Shown: one piece after another, positions 15,469 to 23,876 of the stretch | How the letters are laid out: each line of letters starts with the position of its first letter | How positions within the stretch are numbered: the stretch's first letter is position 1 | IMG/VR virus record: IMGVR_UViG_3300020442_003769 | Coordinates: 1 to 33,458 of that record | DNA: 33,458 nt | Direction: 5' to 3' (one strand) | Source of the DNA: a virus | The notes under the pieces: generated by a model | What the model saw: the letters and a program-made list of their open reading frames with translations, nothing else | Databases searched by the model: none | Told to the model about the DNA's origin: nothing | Position numbers and translations under genes: made by a program

Positions 15469-16108
15469 CTAATTCCTCAAACGATACAATAGCTGCATCT
15501 TTTATATTCTTTTCGTGTTTCATAGATCGTACGAAGTCACGTTTAAATGTTTTCATCTTTACGTCTTCATGAGCCAGGAATCTATCCATACCTCCTGAAT
15601 ATTTTCTCATAAAGTAATCTCGTAAACCATGATTATTAAAATGATTCCATATTTCAAAATGACTAAGTGCTTTCCATGCCATTACTGAACTATGTATAGT
15701 TACATCATAACTAGATAATCTACCATATCTTTTTTTATCTTTTTTCCATGGCGCGGGACATACATGTAACGTATCCCAGTCATGATCGGTAAATCGTGTA
15801 AAAATACAGTCTTGCACAAACGTGTCTAAATCTAAGTAAATATTATAATGGCCTTCTCTTACATAAGGCATAGAAGGATCAAAGAGGCGTAGTTTATTCC
15901 ATACGCCTTTTAATGTAGGATCTGTTTTTGCAGGAATAACTTCGATACCAGATGTTAATCCTTCCGGATCATCAGTATAACAATAAAATTTAAACCAGCC
16001 GGCTAAATAATATCCTCTGGCGTGATAACTAATTTCTCTAAAAAGTCTATTAACAAATCTTGAATCGTACTTGCTACCAAACTTAACTGTGATTATGTTG
16101 AATATCAT
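15413..16108 (-). CDS. Glycosyltransferase-like protein with DLD motif
   Basis: The 231-residue protein (from ATG 16108) begins IFNIITVKFGSKYDSRFVNR, typical of a GT-A first strand. CYTDDPEGL near 43-51 and WNKLRLFDP near 70-78 match a glycosyltransferase-like family found in phages. NIYLDLDTFV (89-98) supplies the DxD metal site (D93, D95). An upstream in-frame TTG at 16120 would add four residues and is less likely. No strong ribosome site precedes the ATG, but it overlaps the coiled-coil gene by 26 bases, consistent with coupling. It forms a cassette with the methyltransferase and the second glycosyltransferase. Donor and acceptor sugars are unknown. Confidence 0.68.
   Translation of the reverse strand: MIFNIITVKFGSKYDSRFVNRLFREISYHARGYYLAGWFKFYCYTDDPEGLTSGIEVIPAKTDPTLKGVWNKLRLFDPSMPYVREGHYNIYLDLDTFVQDCIFTRFTDHDWDTLHVCPAPWKKDKKRYGRLSSYDVTIHSSVMAWKALSHFEIWNHFNNHGLRDYFMRKYSGGMDRFLAHEDVKMKTFKRDFVRSMKHEKNIKDAAIVSFEELDVQFGDIIPYYKTKRESI
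15474..15478 (-). promoter_or_regulatory. Ribosome binding site of the methyltransferase gene
   Basis: GAGGA on the minus strand ends five bases before ATG 15468. It supports the long start with a 56-base overlap over the non-overlapping ATG at 15405, which has no well-placed site. Confidence 0.6.
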
Positions 16109-16982
16109 TGTATACTGCAAATAATTCAGGAATGCTTTTTGCTTTCCTTACTTTCATTTTAATTTCACGGTCTTGATTATTTTTAACTTCGGGTAAATTA
16201 AAAATAGCTAATTTAGTTTTAAAAACCATATCTTCATTTTTAAAATTATCTATAATATATTCAGCAACTTTTTCAGGCGTATATCTTATAGGAGCAGAAG
16301 GCTTATTAAATTTACTTAATAAATCTGTTTTAACTTCTTGTTGAATAATATTAATCTGACTTTTTTTATACGCATCAGCTTCTTCATATCTTTGTTTTAC
16401 TTGTTCATCAAGTTCATCTTGAAGAATTGATAATTGCTTTTCTCTATACGTATCAACATCAGCAAATCCCTCAGCGATACGTCTTTCCACTTGTTCGTCA
16501 ACTTCAGCCTGTAATATCTTTAGTTGTTCTTCTTTGTATGCTTCGACTTCTTTATATTGCTTATCTATAGCAGCTTGTATACCCTTATATCCTTCTTGTA
16601 CTCTGCGCTCTACTTGTGCGTCAGCTTCTTGTAATTGTTGTTCTCTGTATTTCTCAAATATTTTATAACGCTCTTCATCTTGTTTGTCTAAATCTTTCTG
16701 AGCATTTATAACCCATTCGTCAAACATCACTTTTGCATGATTAAGAATATTATCGTTTTTAGCCTGTGTAAGATTTTTATAATATTTTTGTGTATTGTCT
16801 TGAATATCTTCAATAGAATATTCTTCAATCAAGTCAAGAAAATCTTGATTATCATAATTCAATTCTACAATGTAATGAGATAATGTTTTTGAATCTGTTT
16901 TTTGTTTATATAAAACTTCTATTGTTTTTTCATTACGATCAACAAATTTTACAGACTCTATTTTATTTGAAAACAGTGCCAT
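16083..16982 (-). CDS. Repetitive coiled-coil protein of unknown function
   Basis: The protein has 299 residues. A small N-terminal domain (about 1-70, Ile/Lys-rich strands and helices) is followed by a long charged helix at about 75-223. Within it a unit like YxEQQLxxLQAEVDEQVERR recurs from about 112, 149, 179 and 205, spaced roughly 26-37 residues. A C-terminal globular part (about 231-299, YTPEKVAEYIIDNF and KAKSIPELFAVYNDI) closes it. AAAGG precedes the ATG. It overlaps the first glycosyltransferase gene. Such a rod could be a fibre, whisker or assembly scaffold; I recognise no family. It is very Lys/Glu/Gln-rich, unlike the Asp/Ser-rich fibres around it. Confidence 0.6.
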   Translation of the reverse strand: MALFSNKIESVKFVDRNEKTIEVLYKQKTDSKTLSHYIVELNYDNQDFLDLIEEYSIEDIQDNTQKYYKNLTQAKNDNILNHAKVMFDEWVINAQKDLDKQDEERYKIFEKYREQQLQEADAQVERRVQEGYKGIQAAIDKQYKEVEAYKEEQLKILQAEVDEQVERRIAEGFADVDTYREKQLSILQDELDEQVKQRYEEADAYKKSQINIIQQEVKTDLLSKFNKPSAPIRYTPEKVAEYIIDNFKNEDMVFKTKLAIFNLPEVKNNQDREIKMKVRKAKSIPELFAVYNDIQHNHS

Positions 16983-16995
16983 AATAAACCTTTCA

Positions 16996-18015
16996 CTATA
17001 GTAATCCTATCCCTAAATAGGTTGTAGTTTGTAATGTTGCTGTTCCATCTGGAACGCTTTGTGCATAATATATAGTCGCATTAGGATTAGGAGCATTTTG
17101 ATCTTGTCTAATAATTTGTCCTGAAGCATATGTATCACCTATACCTGTACCTCTTGCAATCATTCCTTGACCATTTAAAAATGCAGTAGATCCGTATTGA
17201 TAACGTAAAGCAATATTTTGTGATGCTCCTTGTACAGACCAATACTGGACTAAATCTAACATCATATCCTGAAATAAATTTTTAGGAATAGTTTTAAAAT
17301 TTTGATTAGATACCATTACAGCAGGTCTAGTATATGAAAATTCAGAAGGAGCGTTAATTCTATGTAAATAATAATCAACTGTAAATGTATTGTCTATCTG
17401 ATCTACAACTTCTGGTAAACTACCACTTTGAAATGCTGTAATATCTGCAATAGTATCTCTTGCAATAGGACTATTACTTACTAAGGTCGCATCCGTTTCA
17501 GAAGTATTTGTAGAAATAAAATATGTCCCACCAGCAATTGCTGGAACTAATGATTGACTAGCTAATGATTGCAATGCCGGCTTAATAAATGTATCAACCA
17601 TATCTTGCCAACCAGCAGCTTTGACATATCCACTTGCATCGTTATAAAATATAGGATAAGAAAGACCGGTATATGCGCTACCAGCTCTATTTTTATATGG
17701 AAACGGATAACGCCATACCATATCTAAAAGTGTTTCGTTATATGCAACTGCTTTATATGAAACAGAGCCAGGAGTTGGAAATGGAAATGATGCGGTGGCG
17801 GCTTCACTAGCTTGTAATCGATTATCAGTTATCGTGGAAAGTTTATATTCCCAACCTGTTCCATCATCAGGTCCAGAAGTGACAGATAACACTATCCCCG
17901 GATTATTAGCATATAATCTTATTACTTCATTAATAATTAATTGAACTTCTGCAGAAGTCATCTCCTGCAGATCCCCACTAGGTTCGTTAATTTTGAGGGG
18001 CCTTATGACAGCCAT
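16996..18015 (-). CDS. Unknown probable virion protein (339 aa)
   Basis: I do not recognise a named family. The protein is mostly Ala/Ser/Thr/Asn with regular hydrophobic strands and has no cysteine, signal peptide or membrane segment. Notable segments are LDMVWRYPFPYKNRAG (about 98-113), a helix around QDMVDTFIKPALQSLASQSL and a C-terminus rich in Thr/Gln/Gly (TATLQTTTYLGIGLL). AGGAG precedes the ATG, and the gene follows the 128-residue gene by two bases. Position in the late tail cluster and composition suggest a structural protein, perhaps a fibre or tail component. Confidence 0.55.
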   Translation of the reverse strand: MAVIRPLKINEPSGDLQEMTSAEVQLIINEVIRLYANNPGIVLSVTSGPDDGTGWEYKLSTITDNRLQASEAATASFPFPTPGSVSYKAVAYNETLLDMVWRYPFPYKNRAGSAYTGLSYPIFYNDASGYVKAAGWQDMVDTFIKPALQSLASQSLVPAIAGGTYFISTNTSETDATLVSNSPIARDTIADITAFQSGSLPEVVDQIDNTFTVDYYLHRINAPSEFSYTRPAVMVSNQNFKTIPKNLFQDMMLDLVQYWSVQGASQNIALRYQYGSTAFLNGQGMIARGTGIGDTYASGQIIRQDQNAPNPNATIYYAQSVPDGTATLQTTTYLGIGLL

Positions 18016-18017
18016 GT

Positions 18018-18404
18018 TTAAGCTCCTGCGCCATAAAACGTCTTTAAAAGAGTTCCCGCAGAATCATAAACTTCTAGACTTGAAACTGACAAAAGTTGAT
18101 CTTGACCGATTGCATCATTAGCCATTTTTGATAATGTAACAGAAGAGTCTGCAAGGTCTGAAGTATTAACTGGAAACTGACCACCTATAAGATTTAAGAT
18201 TTGCGCAGAATCTAAGAAGCTTAAACCAGCTAATGTAGTAGTATTACTACTAACTTCGGTATGTAATTCGTTAATTGCTTGTACAAGATCTGAATCCCCG
18301 CCAGTGGCAAGGTTAGCTAAGTCACCGATTTTATAACTAATCTCGTTTGTTTTTTCTCGCCATGTATTAACTAAATCATTTAGATCTACAAAGGTTCTAG
18401 CCAT
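18018..18404 (-). CDS. Short fibre-like protein (128 aa)
   Basis: The N-terminus (VDLNDLVNTWREKTNEISYKI) and the segment DSDLVQAINELHTEVSSNT resemble the opening, partly coiled-coil region of longer phage fibre proteins. The rest (LSKMANDAIGQDQLLSVSSL and a DSAGTLLKTFYGAGA ending) resembles fibre repeat modules, so this looks like a fibre head without a shaft. GGTGGA precedes the ATG by a short A run, and the start overlaps the previous gene's stop by eight bases. It may be a short fibre, a connector, or one part of a split fibre with the 339-residue gene that follows. Function is inferred. Confidence 0.55.
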   Translation of the reverse strand: MARTFVDLNDLVNTWREKTNEISYKIGDLANLATGGDSDLVQAINELHTEVSSNTTTLAGLSFLDSAQILNLIGGQFPVNTSDLADSSVTLSKMANDAIGQDQLLSVSSLEVYDSAGTLLKTFYGAGA

Positions 18405-18630
18405 TTTTTTCCACCAATTGTTTTAATAAGGATTTTATGTCAGACATATCTTCCTTCATTTCTTGTACGTCTTCTTTCACTCTTTCAAATTCTAAAGCTC
18501 GTTTTTTTCTTTCAGCCTTTAACGCTCTTGCCTTTTCTATACCAGCAATATCAGTATTTAATATCGCATTCGTATTAGGATCTCTGAATAAATTTTGAGA
18601 TCCTTCTACCTTCTTAAATTTTCTTTCCAT
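18397..18630 (-). CDS. Small basic coiled-coil protein (77 aa)
   Basis: The first 20 residues (KVEGSQNLFRDPNTNAILNT) look like a short conserved hook. The remainder is a charged helix ending in DMSDIKSLLKQLVEK with heptad spacing. Small proteins of this design, with an N-terminal RDxxxNAI-like patch, occur in T4-like phages near structural genes; I know of no assigned function. The ATG shares its A with the stop of the giant baseplate gene (TAATG), a classic coupled start, so its synthesis probably follows that protein. Confidence 0.65.
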   Translation of the reverse strand: MERKFKKVEGSQNLFRDPNTNAILNTDIAGIEKARALKAERKKRALEFERVKEDVQEMKEDMSDIKSLLKQLVEKNG

Positions 18631-21600
18631 TATACAGCCAATGCTATCACGCGTAAATCTTTAAACTGAGGAACTCTAGCGTTATTTGAACTTCTCATTA
18701 CAAATTTAAGTATAAACCTGTTAAATGGTACAGATAATCCTCCTGGTCCACCAACTATATATTCATAATCTCGGAATATACCAGGGTTTTCATCTGATGG
18801 TAAGATTCGCTCTTTTGGAACTTCTATCCAGTTTGTTTCATCAAACGATGCATCATCACTGATTGCTTTATAATAGACATCAAAATCTGCTACAGAAGGT
18901 CTATTGGCAGCAAGAATAATTTTTAAACCAACTGCACTTGCTGCTAATGTCACAGGTCTTGTAATATGTTTAGATAGATGAGTACCACCAGTTTTATCTG
19001 TCTCTACAACAAGATTTATCGGAGTATTGATATTATTTAAACTAGATCCGTTTGAATCCTGATTATCAATTCTATTATGTGTTAGCCATAATGAAGATCT
19101 TTGCATATCAAGTACAGGAGAAACATAAGCAGAAGTAGTTGTCATATCAACTTTAATAGTTGATGACTTTTCACCTGCAGCTAAATTCAATGTTTCAATT
19201 GCATCATTAGCTACAACTCTAGGAGAAGAGAAGAAATTATTTTCTTTTAATACAAGAGTTGAGAAGTCTGCTTCTTGACTATAAGGCGTTTCTGTTCCAG
19301 CATTTGATTTACCAGAAATAAATTTACCGCTAACTTCTATTTTTGTTGATTGTGGTAAGTTTGTTTCAATATATGGGAATACACTTTCAAAAGAATAGTT
19401 TTGAGAATTTGTAATTACAGTTCCACCGATTGAAAGAGAAGCTGAAGCTGCAGAATCAGCAGCAAACGTAATGGTATCATTATCAGCACTATCAATTGTT
19501 CGTGTACCAATAATCGAAGATCCCTTAACTCCAGCATATGTAGTCGATGAATCAAATCCTGAAATGACCACATTATCGCCAGGGACAAAACCGTGATCAG
19601 CATGTCTCATTACCATACGAGTAGCACCATTTGTTGTACTAATAGGATCAGCATCAAGTAATCTCGTAGGTACACTAGCGTTTCTAAGTATAGCATTTGA
19701 AGTAGCAGTACTAAAATCGGCTCTATATAATTTAAACATTAGGTCTTTTGTTTGATCAGGAGACCATGTTGTAGTATTTTGTGATTTAAATAATGAGCCC
19801 AATGTTGGCTGAGATGTAATACGTTTTTCTGTAGAATTTAAAATAAATTGTTCAGTTTCTGCAATATAAACGTTATAGTTATCTGTTTCAGCAATGAGAA
19901 CAACTGCATATTCTTCATATGGAAGTAAAAAGACAGGTTCTTCAAACTCAAATGTAGTTGCAGCAGTCGCATCAGCAGAAGTAGTTACAGCTGACGGTGA
20001 TTTAAATACACGAGAACCAGGTATAGTTTCAGTCGCAGAAGGACTACCATTTACCATTGGTCTTAATTCTAATGATACTGGAATAGTATCATCTTTTGTT
20101 TGGAAGAATATATCAACCTTACTTAAGAAAACACCATCCTGATCTGGAATAAAGAATGATTGAGCTAATGGATCTCTTTGTCGTACAGTTCGTGGAGGAT
20201 TTGTGACAACGTTATTAACACGTCTTTCTCCAGTAACCACATTCCAAGTATTAACGTTTGCTGTACCTCTAGCTGTTCTAGATGAAGCAGAAGACGAAGA
20301 AGTCGTACCGGTTACAATATTTCTAACTCGTGTAGATTGAATCGTTCGTTGTCTAGTTTCAAGAGCACCACTTGAAGTAAATGCAGCTACTCCAATAGAA
20401 GTTGCGGCATCTTCATTATCTGATGTAATGTCTAAAAGTTTTAATTCTCTTGTACCTGTTCTAAATCTTAATCCACTTACATTTGGAATAAAAAATTCAC
20501 CTTCTACAACCCCTTCAGCATTTGTAAATAGCGAAGTCGCTCCATCAGGATGTCCACTATTTCTATCGTATCTATTTCCAACTTCGTTATTGGTTGTAGA
20601 AACTCGTGTAAATGTATCTGATTTGACCCAGTTATCTACGGCAACTCCATCAAAGAATGGAAATACTCGAGTATTCGGTTTCATACCTTGACATTTGAAA
20701 CTTACACGCCGTGATCTCATAAATGGAATCATTGCCACATCTATAACTCTATTTCCTACAACACTTCGAATTGTAGAAAATGACGCAACTCTTGCGGTTG
20801 CACTAGTGGTTGTAGTTGTAGTTGTGGTAATAGTATCTGTACGATCCCATGATCCTCTCCAGTTACCTGAAGAAGAAACAACACCACTATTAACTTGATT
20901 TGTACTTGTACTAGTAGAAGAAGAACTTCCAAGAGTTTGAGATCGAGTAGTACCAACCGTAGATCCTGCCCAGTTCCACTGAGAGTTATTAAATAGTTGT
21001 GATTGATTTCCAGTAAATTGGTTTATTGTTCCACCACCAACAATAACATCTGCAGCTTGTCTTGTTTCTCTCCACTCATCAGATGCTGGTGATAATTCCA
21101 TCGCACCCATATTTGTAATAACAGAGAATGGGTTAATGTTCATAACGCCTGAAACTTGAGGCTGATCAATATATACTACATGATTAAATTTCTTATATAC
21201 ATTATCTCCTTTCAGAACCGTATTGGTAGAAAGATCTGAGTCATATATAAGTCTTATAGCTTCTTCTGAAAATGAAGGTCTTAGTAATTGTGATTGTGGA
21301 TCTATAGCTGCTCTATATTCGTTACTAAATGCACTAGATCCTAACTGATCTTTAAATCCATCAACAAGGAATCCAGCTTTAATTCTGTCATTTCCTGTAG
21401 AATCAAATACGTTAAAGTTAGATAATCCTGTTTCAATTAATGATAATGCAGTAAGTTCAAATAAATTATCTACTTTTTGAGATATGCTACCAATGTCGTC
21501 CATAGTAAACAGCTTTGTTTCATATGGCGCCAAGTCTGCATCAGAATCACTCTTTGTAAAACTTTGTAATTTTACGTCAACGAGTAAAAGATCTCCGTCT

Positions 21601-23867
21601 GGCTTAATTGGAAATTGCGGTTCAAGAGCAGATGTACCAAGCAAGACTTTGATGTTACCATCTTTATCGAGTACGATTTTATCATATCTTGGAAGATAAT
21701 ATTCAACATCAGTTGTAATCAAATCAGTATTAGTTGGTAATTCGTTAATACGAGCAGTACCACCTGTAAAGTCTGAATCGCCGTCAGTTTTACGTGGTCT
21801 AAAATCTAATACGTCATGTAAAAATACTTTTGTTCCATCGTTTAATGTATGAGATGGAATGTCTTTATAATCTACCTGACCGGTATATGAGTTAACTGCA
21901 AAGAAATCTCCAGAAGCACCATGTGTAAAATATCTAAACTTAGCATATACATTACCACTTGGTGCAGCTTTGTCACCTTTTAGAATTAATCGTGCAGGAG
22001 AATACCAGTTATCTCTTTGACCATTATCAACAATAAAATCATTAATTAAATCTGCGCCGTCTGAATCTGAATCACGAAGACGATCAAGCTTAAATAAATC
22101 TGGTTTTTGTAGAGGTATAAATGCTGTACCACTTCCATCAGATTCTATAGCTCGTGTAACAGTAGTTTCGACAAGAGTTTTTGTACGTACACTACCAGCA
22201 GCTTTATTCACCTTCGCGATAATTTCAATATTAGAACTTGTTGGACCACCACTAATTGTTGCGGCCTGGGTACCAGCACCAGTAATTGTCGGATTAATAA
22301 CCGAACCAGATGAGTCAACGACAACGATCCAATCATTTACACTACCAAACGTTTCACCAGTAGCTGTTAATGTTAACGTAGCAGCGCCTGAAGGATCGAG
22401 CGATGCGTTAAATGCACGATATACTTCTAATGATATATCTGATAGAGTTTTTGGCCTTTGGAATGGTAAGTCAAAGAATAGGTTATTATTACCAACATCT
22501 CTTAAGATTGCATTGCCATTATCTAAAACTAAGTTTGCATAATCAAAGGTACTACCACCAATCGATCTGACATTTGCAAAAGATTGTCCAGCATTCATTA
22601 CAACATCAAAGATATAAAATCTATAATATGAACCGTCTTCTTCTACAGCGCGAATACGACATGTACCAATAGTTGAACCACCATGGTCAACAGCAGAACG
22701 CAAGTTTCTATTTTGAAACACGTTAATATTTGGCAAACCTTTAAGATCGGTAACTGTAATATAATTACCATAACTTGCTGGCGATACTTCATTATTATTT
22801 GTTTGAGTATCTCGTGCTTTTGGAATACGTAAACGTGTTGGGAATGTTTTTTCTATTCTATAACCTGATACGTATGCTAATCCTTCAGACACAGTCGCAA
22901 TAAGATTTGCATCATTAGAATCGTCTTCATAATTTACAATAAACGGATTGATAAAAAAATCGCCGTTAATATCTGATGTACGCTTGGCCATTCTATCTTC
23001 AATTCGCGCATATGCATCATCACCAGTTACAACATCAAATACAACACCGTTTCTTATTCTTGCATAGTAAACAAAATTTTGATCTGAGTCTACATCCGCC
23101 TGTTCAATAAGCGTCATCTTAATTCTATAACGGTCAGCACCAGGAGCAGAAGTATTTGGCGTCGCCCCTTGATTATCATAAAGAAGTTCAGAATCCGCAG
23201 CAGTCACAATATCTTGAGTTACTAAAAATCCTACGGTTGCATCAGGTTGTTGACCATATTTACTTAATATAATAGATTGTTTTTCACAAAATACAAAATG
23301 ACCTTGTGTAAAGAAATCACCACGTTCTACCGAAAATCTTGTACCAAATCCTGTAGCAGGGTTTGCAGTAGTATTTGTAGTTTGAACTGTTAATGTAACA
23401 CCTGAATTTGTACCAACTATATCTTCACCAGGAGTCATAACATTTGGTGAAGTAAATGAAGAAGCCGATAATGTGTCTACATATGCAACATAAATTGTTG
23501 CAGGATCGGTTGCGGTTGCAGCAACGACTTCTAAAATTTTAGCTTTAAATGCTGAGCTTTGACCAGTAAATTCATCGCCAACTATAAGAGACGTATCTGA
23601 AGGTAAGTTGTTTGTGGTTGTATTAAGCTTAATGAATTCGTAACGAGTATTAATACTCGGTCCACCAGGATTAACTGATGCGCCTTCTTTAAAGATATTA
23701 CGAGCAAATCTTTCAACTTCTTTTTGTTGTATCGTTTGAGCCTGAGTTAATTCTCTTGCCTGCAGAGCACGGCCAGAATTAAACAGAATTCTATGATAGT
23801 TATTACTGTCTCTATAATCGTCTTTATACGTATCCGCAAAGACTTTTTCCGTAAATTTTGTCGCCAT
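18630..23867 (-). CDS. Giant baseplate/virion protein (DUF4815-type N-terminus)
   Basis: At 1745 residues this is the largest protein here. The N-terminus (DTYKDDYRDSNNYHRILFNS, then GRALQARELTQAQTI and IFKEGASVNPGG) matches the opening of large structural proteins of marine T4-like phages, of the DUF4815 type. A low-complexity Ser/Thr region at about 955-1025, including an eight-Thr run, divides it. Next come MIPFMRSRRVSFKCQGMKPN and a VFPFFDGVAVDNW segment, then DPLAQSFFIPDQDGVFLSKV starting a beta-rich region. It follows gp8 directly, where T4 has gp9-gp10, so a gp10-like role linking the wedge to fibres is plausible; homology to gp10 is not visible. The ribosome site (AGAG) is weak. Confidence 0.75.
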   Translation of the reverse strand: MATKFTEKVFADTYKDDYRDSNNYHRILFNSGRALQARELTQAQTIQQKEVERFARNIFKEGASVNPGGPSINTRYEFIKLNTTTNNLPSDTSLIVGDEFTGQSSAFKAKILEVVAATATDPATIYVAYVDTLSASSFTSPNVMTPGEDIVGTNSGVTLTVQTTNTTANPATGFGTRFSVERGDFFTQGHFVFCEKQSIILSKYGQQPDATVGFLVTQDIVTAADSELLYDNQGATPNTSAPGADRYRIKMTLIEQADVDSDQNFVYYARIRNGVVFDVVTGDDAYARIEDRMAKRTSDINGDFFINPFIVNYEDDSNDANLIATVSEGLAYVSGYRIEKTFPTRLRIPKARDTQTNNNEVSPASYGNYITVTDLKGLPNINVFQNRNLRSAVDHGGSTIGTCRIRAVEEDGSYYRFYIFDVVMNAGQSFANVRSIGGSTFDYANLVLDNGNAILRDVGNNNLFFDLPFQRPKTLSDISLEVYRAFNASLDPSGAATLTLTATGETFGSVNDWIVVVDSSGSVINPTITGAGTQAATISGGPTSSNIEIIAKVNKAAGSVRTKTLVETTVTRAIESDGSGTAFIPLQKPDLFKLDRLRDSDSDGADLINDFIVDNGQRDNWYSPARLILKGDKAAPSGNVYAKFRYFTHGASGDFFAVNSYTGQVDYKDIPSHTLNDGTKVFLHDVLDFRPRKTDGDSDFTGGTARINELPTNTDLITTDVEYYLPRYDKIVLDKDGNIKVLLGTSALEPQFPIKPDGDLLLVDVKLQSFTKSDSDADLAPYETKLFTMDDIGSISQKVDNLFELTALSLIETGLSNFNVFDSTGNDRIKAGFLVDGFKDQLGSSAFSNEYRAAIDPQSQLLRPSFSEEAIRLIYDSDLSTNTVLKGDNVYKKFNHVVYIDQPQVSGVMNINPFSVITNMGAMELSPASDEWRETRQAADVIVGGGTINQFTGNQSQLFNNSQWNWAGSTVGTTRSQTLGSSSSTSTSTNQVNSGVVSSSGNWRGSWDRTDTITTTTTTTTSATARVASFSTIRSVVGNRVIDVAMIPFMRSRRVSFKCQGMKPNTRVFPFFDGVAVDNWVKSDTFTRVSTTNNEVGNRYDRNSGHPDGATSLFTNAEGVVEGEFFIPNVSGLRFRTGTRELKLLDITSDNEDAATSIGVAAFTSSGALETRQRTIQSTRVRNIVTGTTSSSSASSRTARGTANVNTWNVVTGERRVNNVVTNPPRTVRQRDPLAQSFFIPDQDGVFLSKVDIFFQTKDDTIPVSLELRPMVNGSPSATETIPGSRVFKSPSAVTTSADATAATTFEFEEPVFLLPYEEYAVVLIAETDNYNVYIAETEQFILNSTEKRITSQPTLGSLFKSQNTTTWSPDQTKDLMFKLYRADFSTATSNAILRNASVPTRLLDADPISTTNGATRMVMRHADHGFVPGDNVVISGFDSSTTYAGVKGSSIIGTRTIDSADNDTITFAADSAASASLSIGGTVITNSQNYSFESVFPYIETNLPQSTKIEVSGKFISGKSNAGTETPYSQEADFSTLVLKENNFFSSPRVVANDAIETLNLAAGEKSSTIKVDMTTTSAYVSPVLDMQRSSLWLTHNRIDNQDSNGSSLNNINTPINLVVETDKTGGTHLSKHITRPVTLAASAVGLKIILAANRPSVADFDVYYKAISDDASFDETNWIEVPKERILPSDENPGIFRDYEYIVGGPGGLSVPFNRFILKFVMRSSNNARVPQFKDLRVIALAV

Positions 23868-23876
23868 TTAAATACT

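Noticed and set aside
16109-16120. Upstream TTG start for the first glycosyltransferase
   Set aside because: The ATG at 16108 gives a typical GT-A opening strand, and the four extra residues add nothing recognisable.
20695-20956. Open frames on both strands rich in Val or Leu over the Ser/Thr linker
   Set aside because: These are shadows of simple-sequence Thr/Ser codons in the giant baseplate gene.
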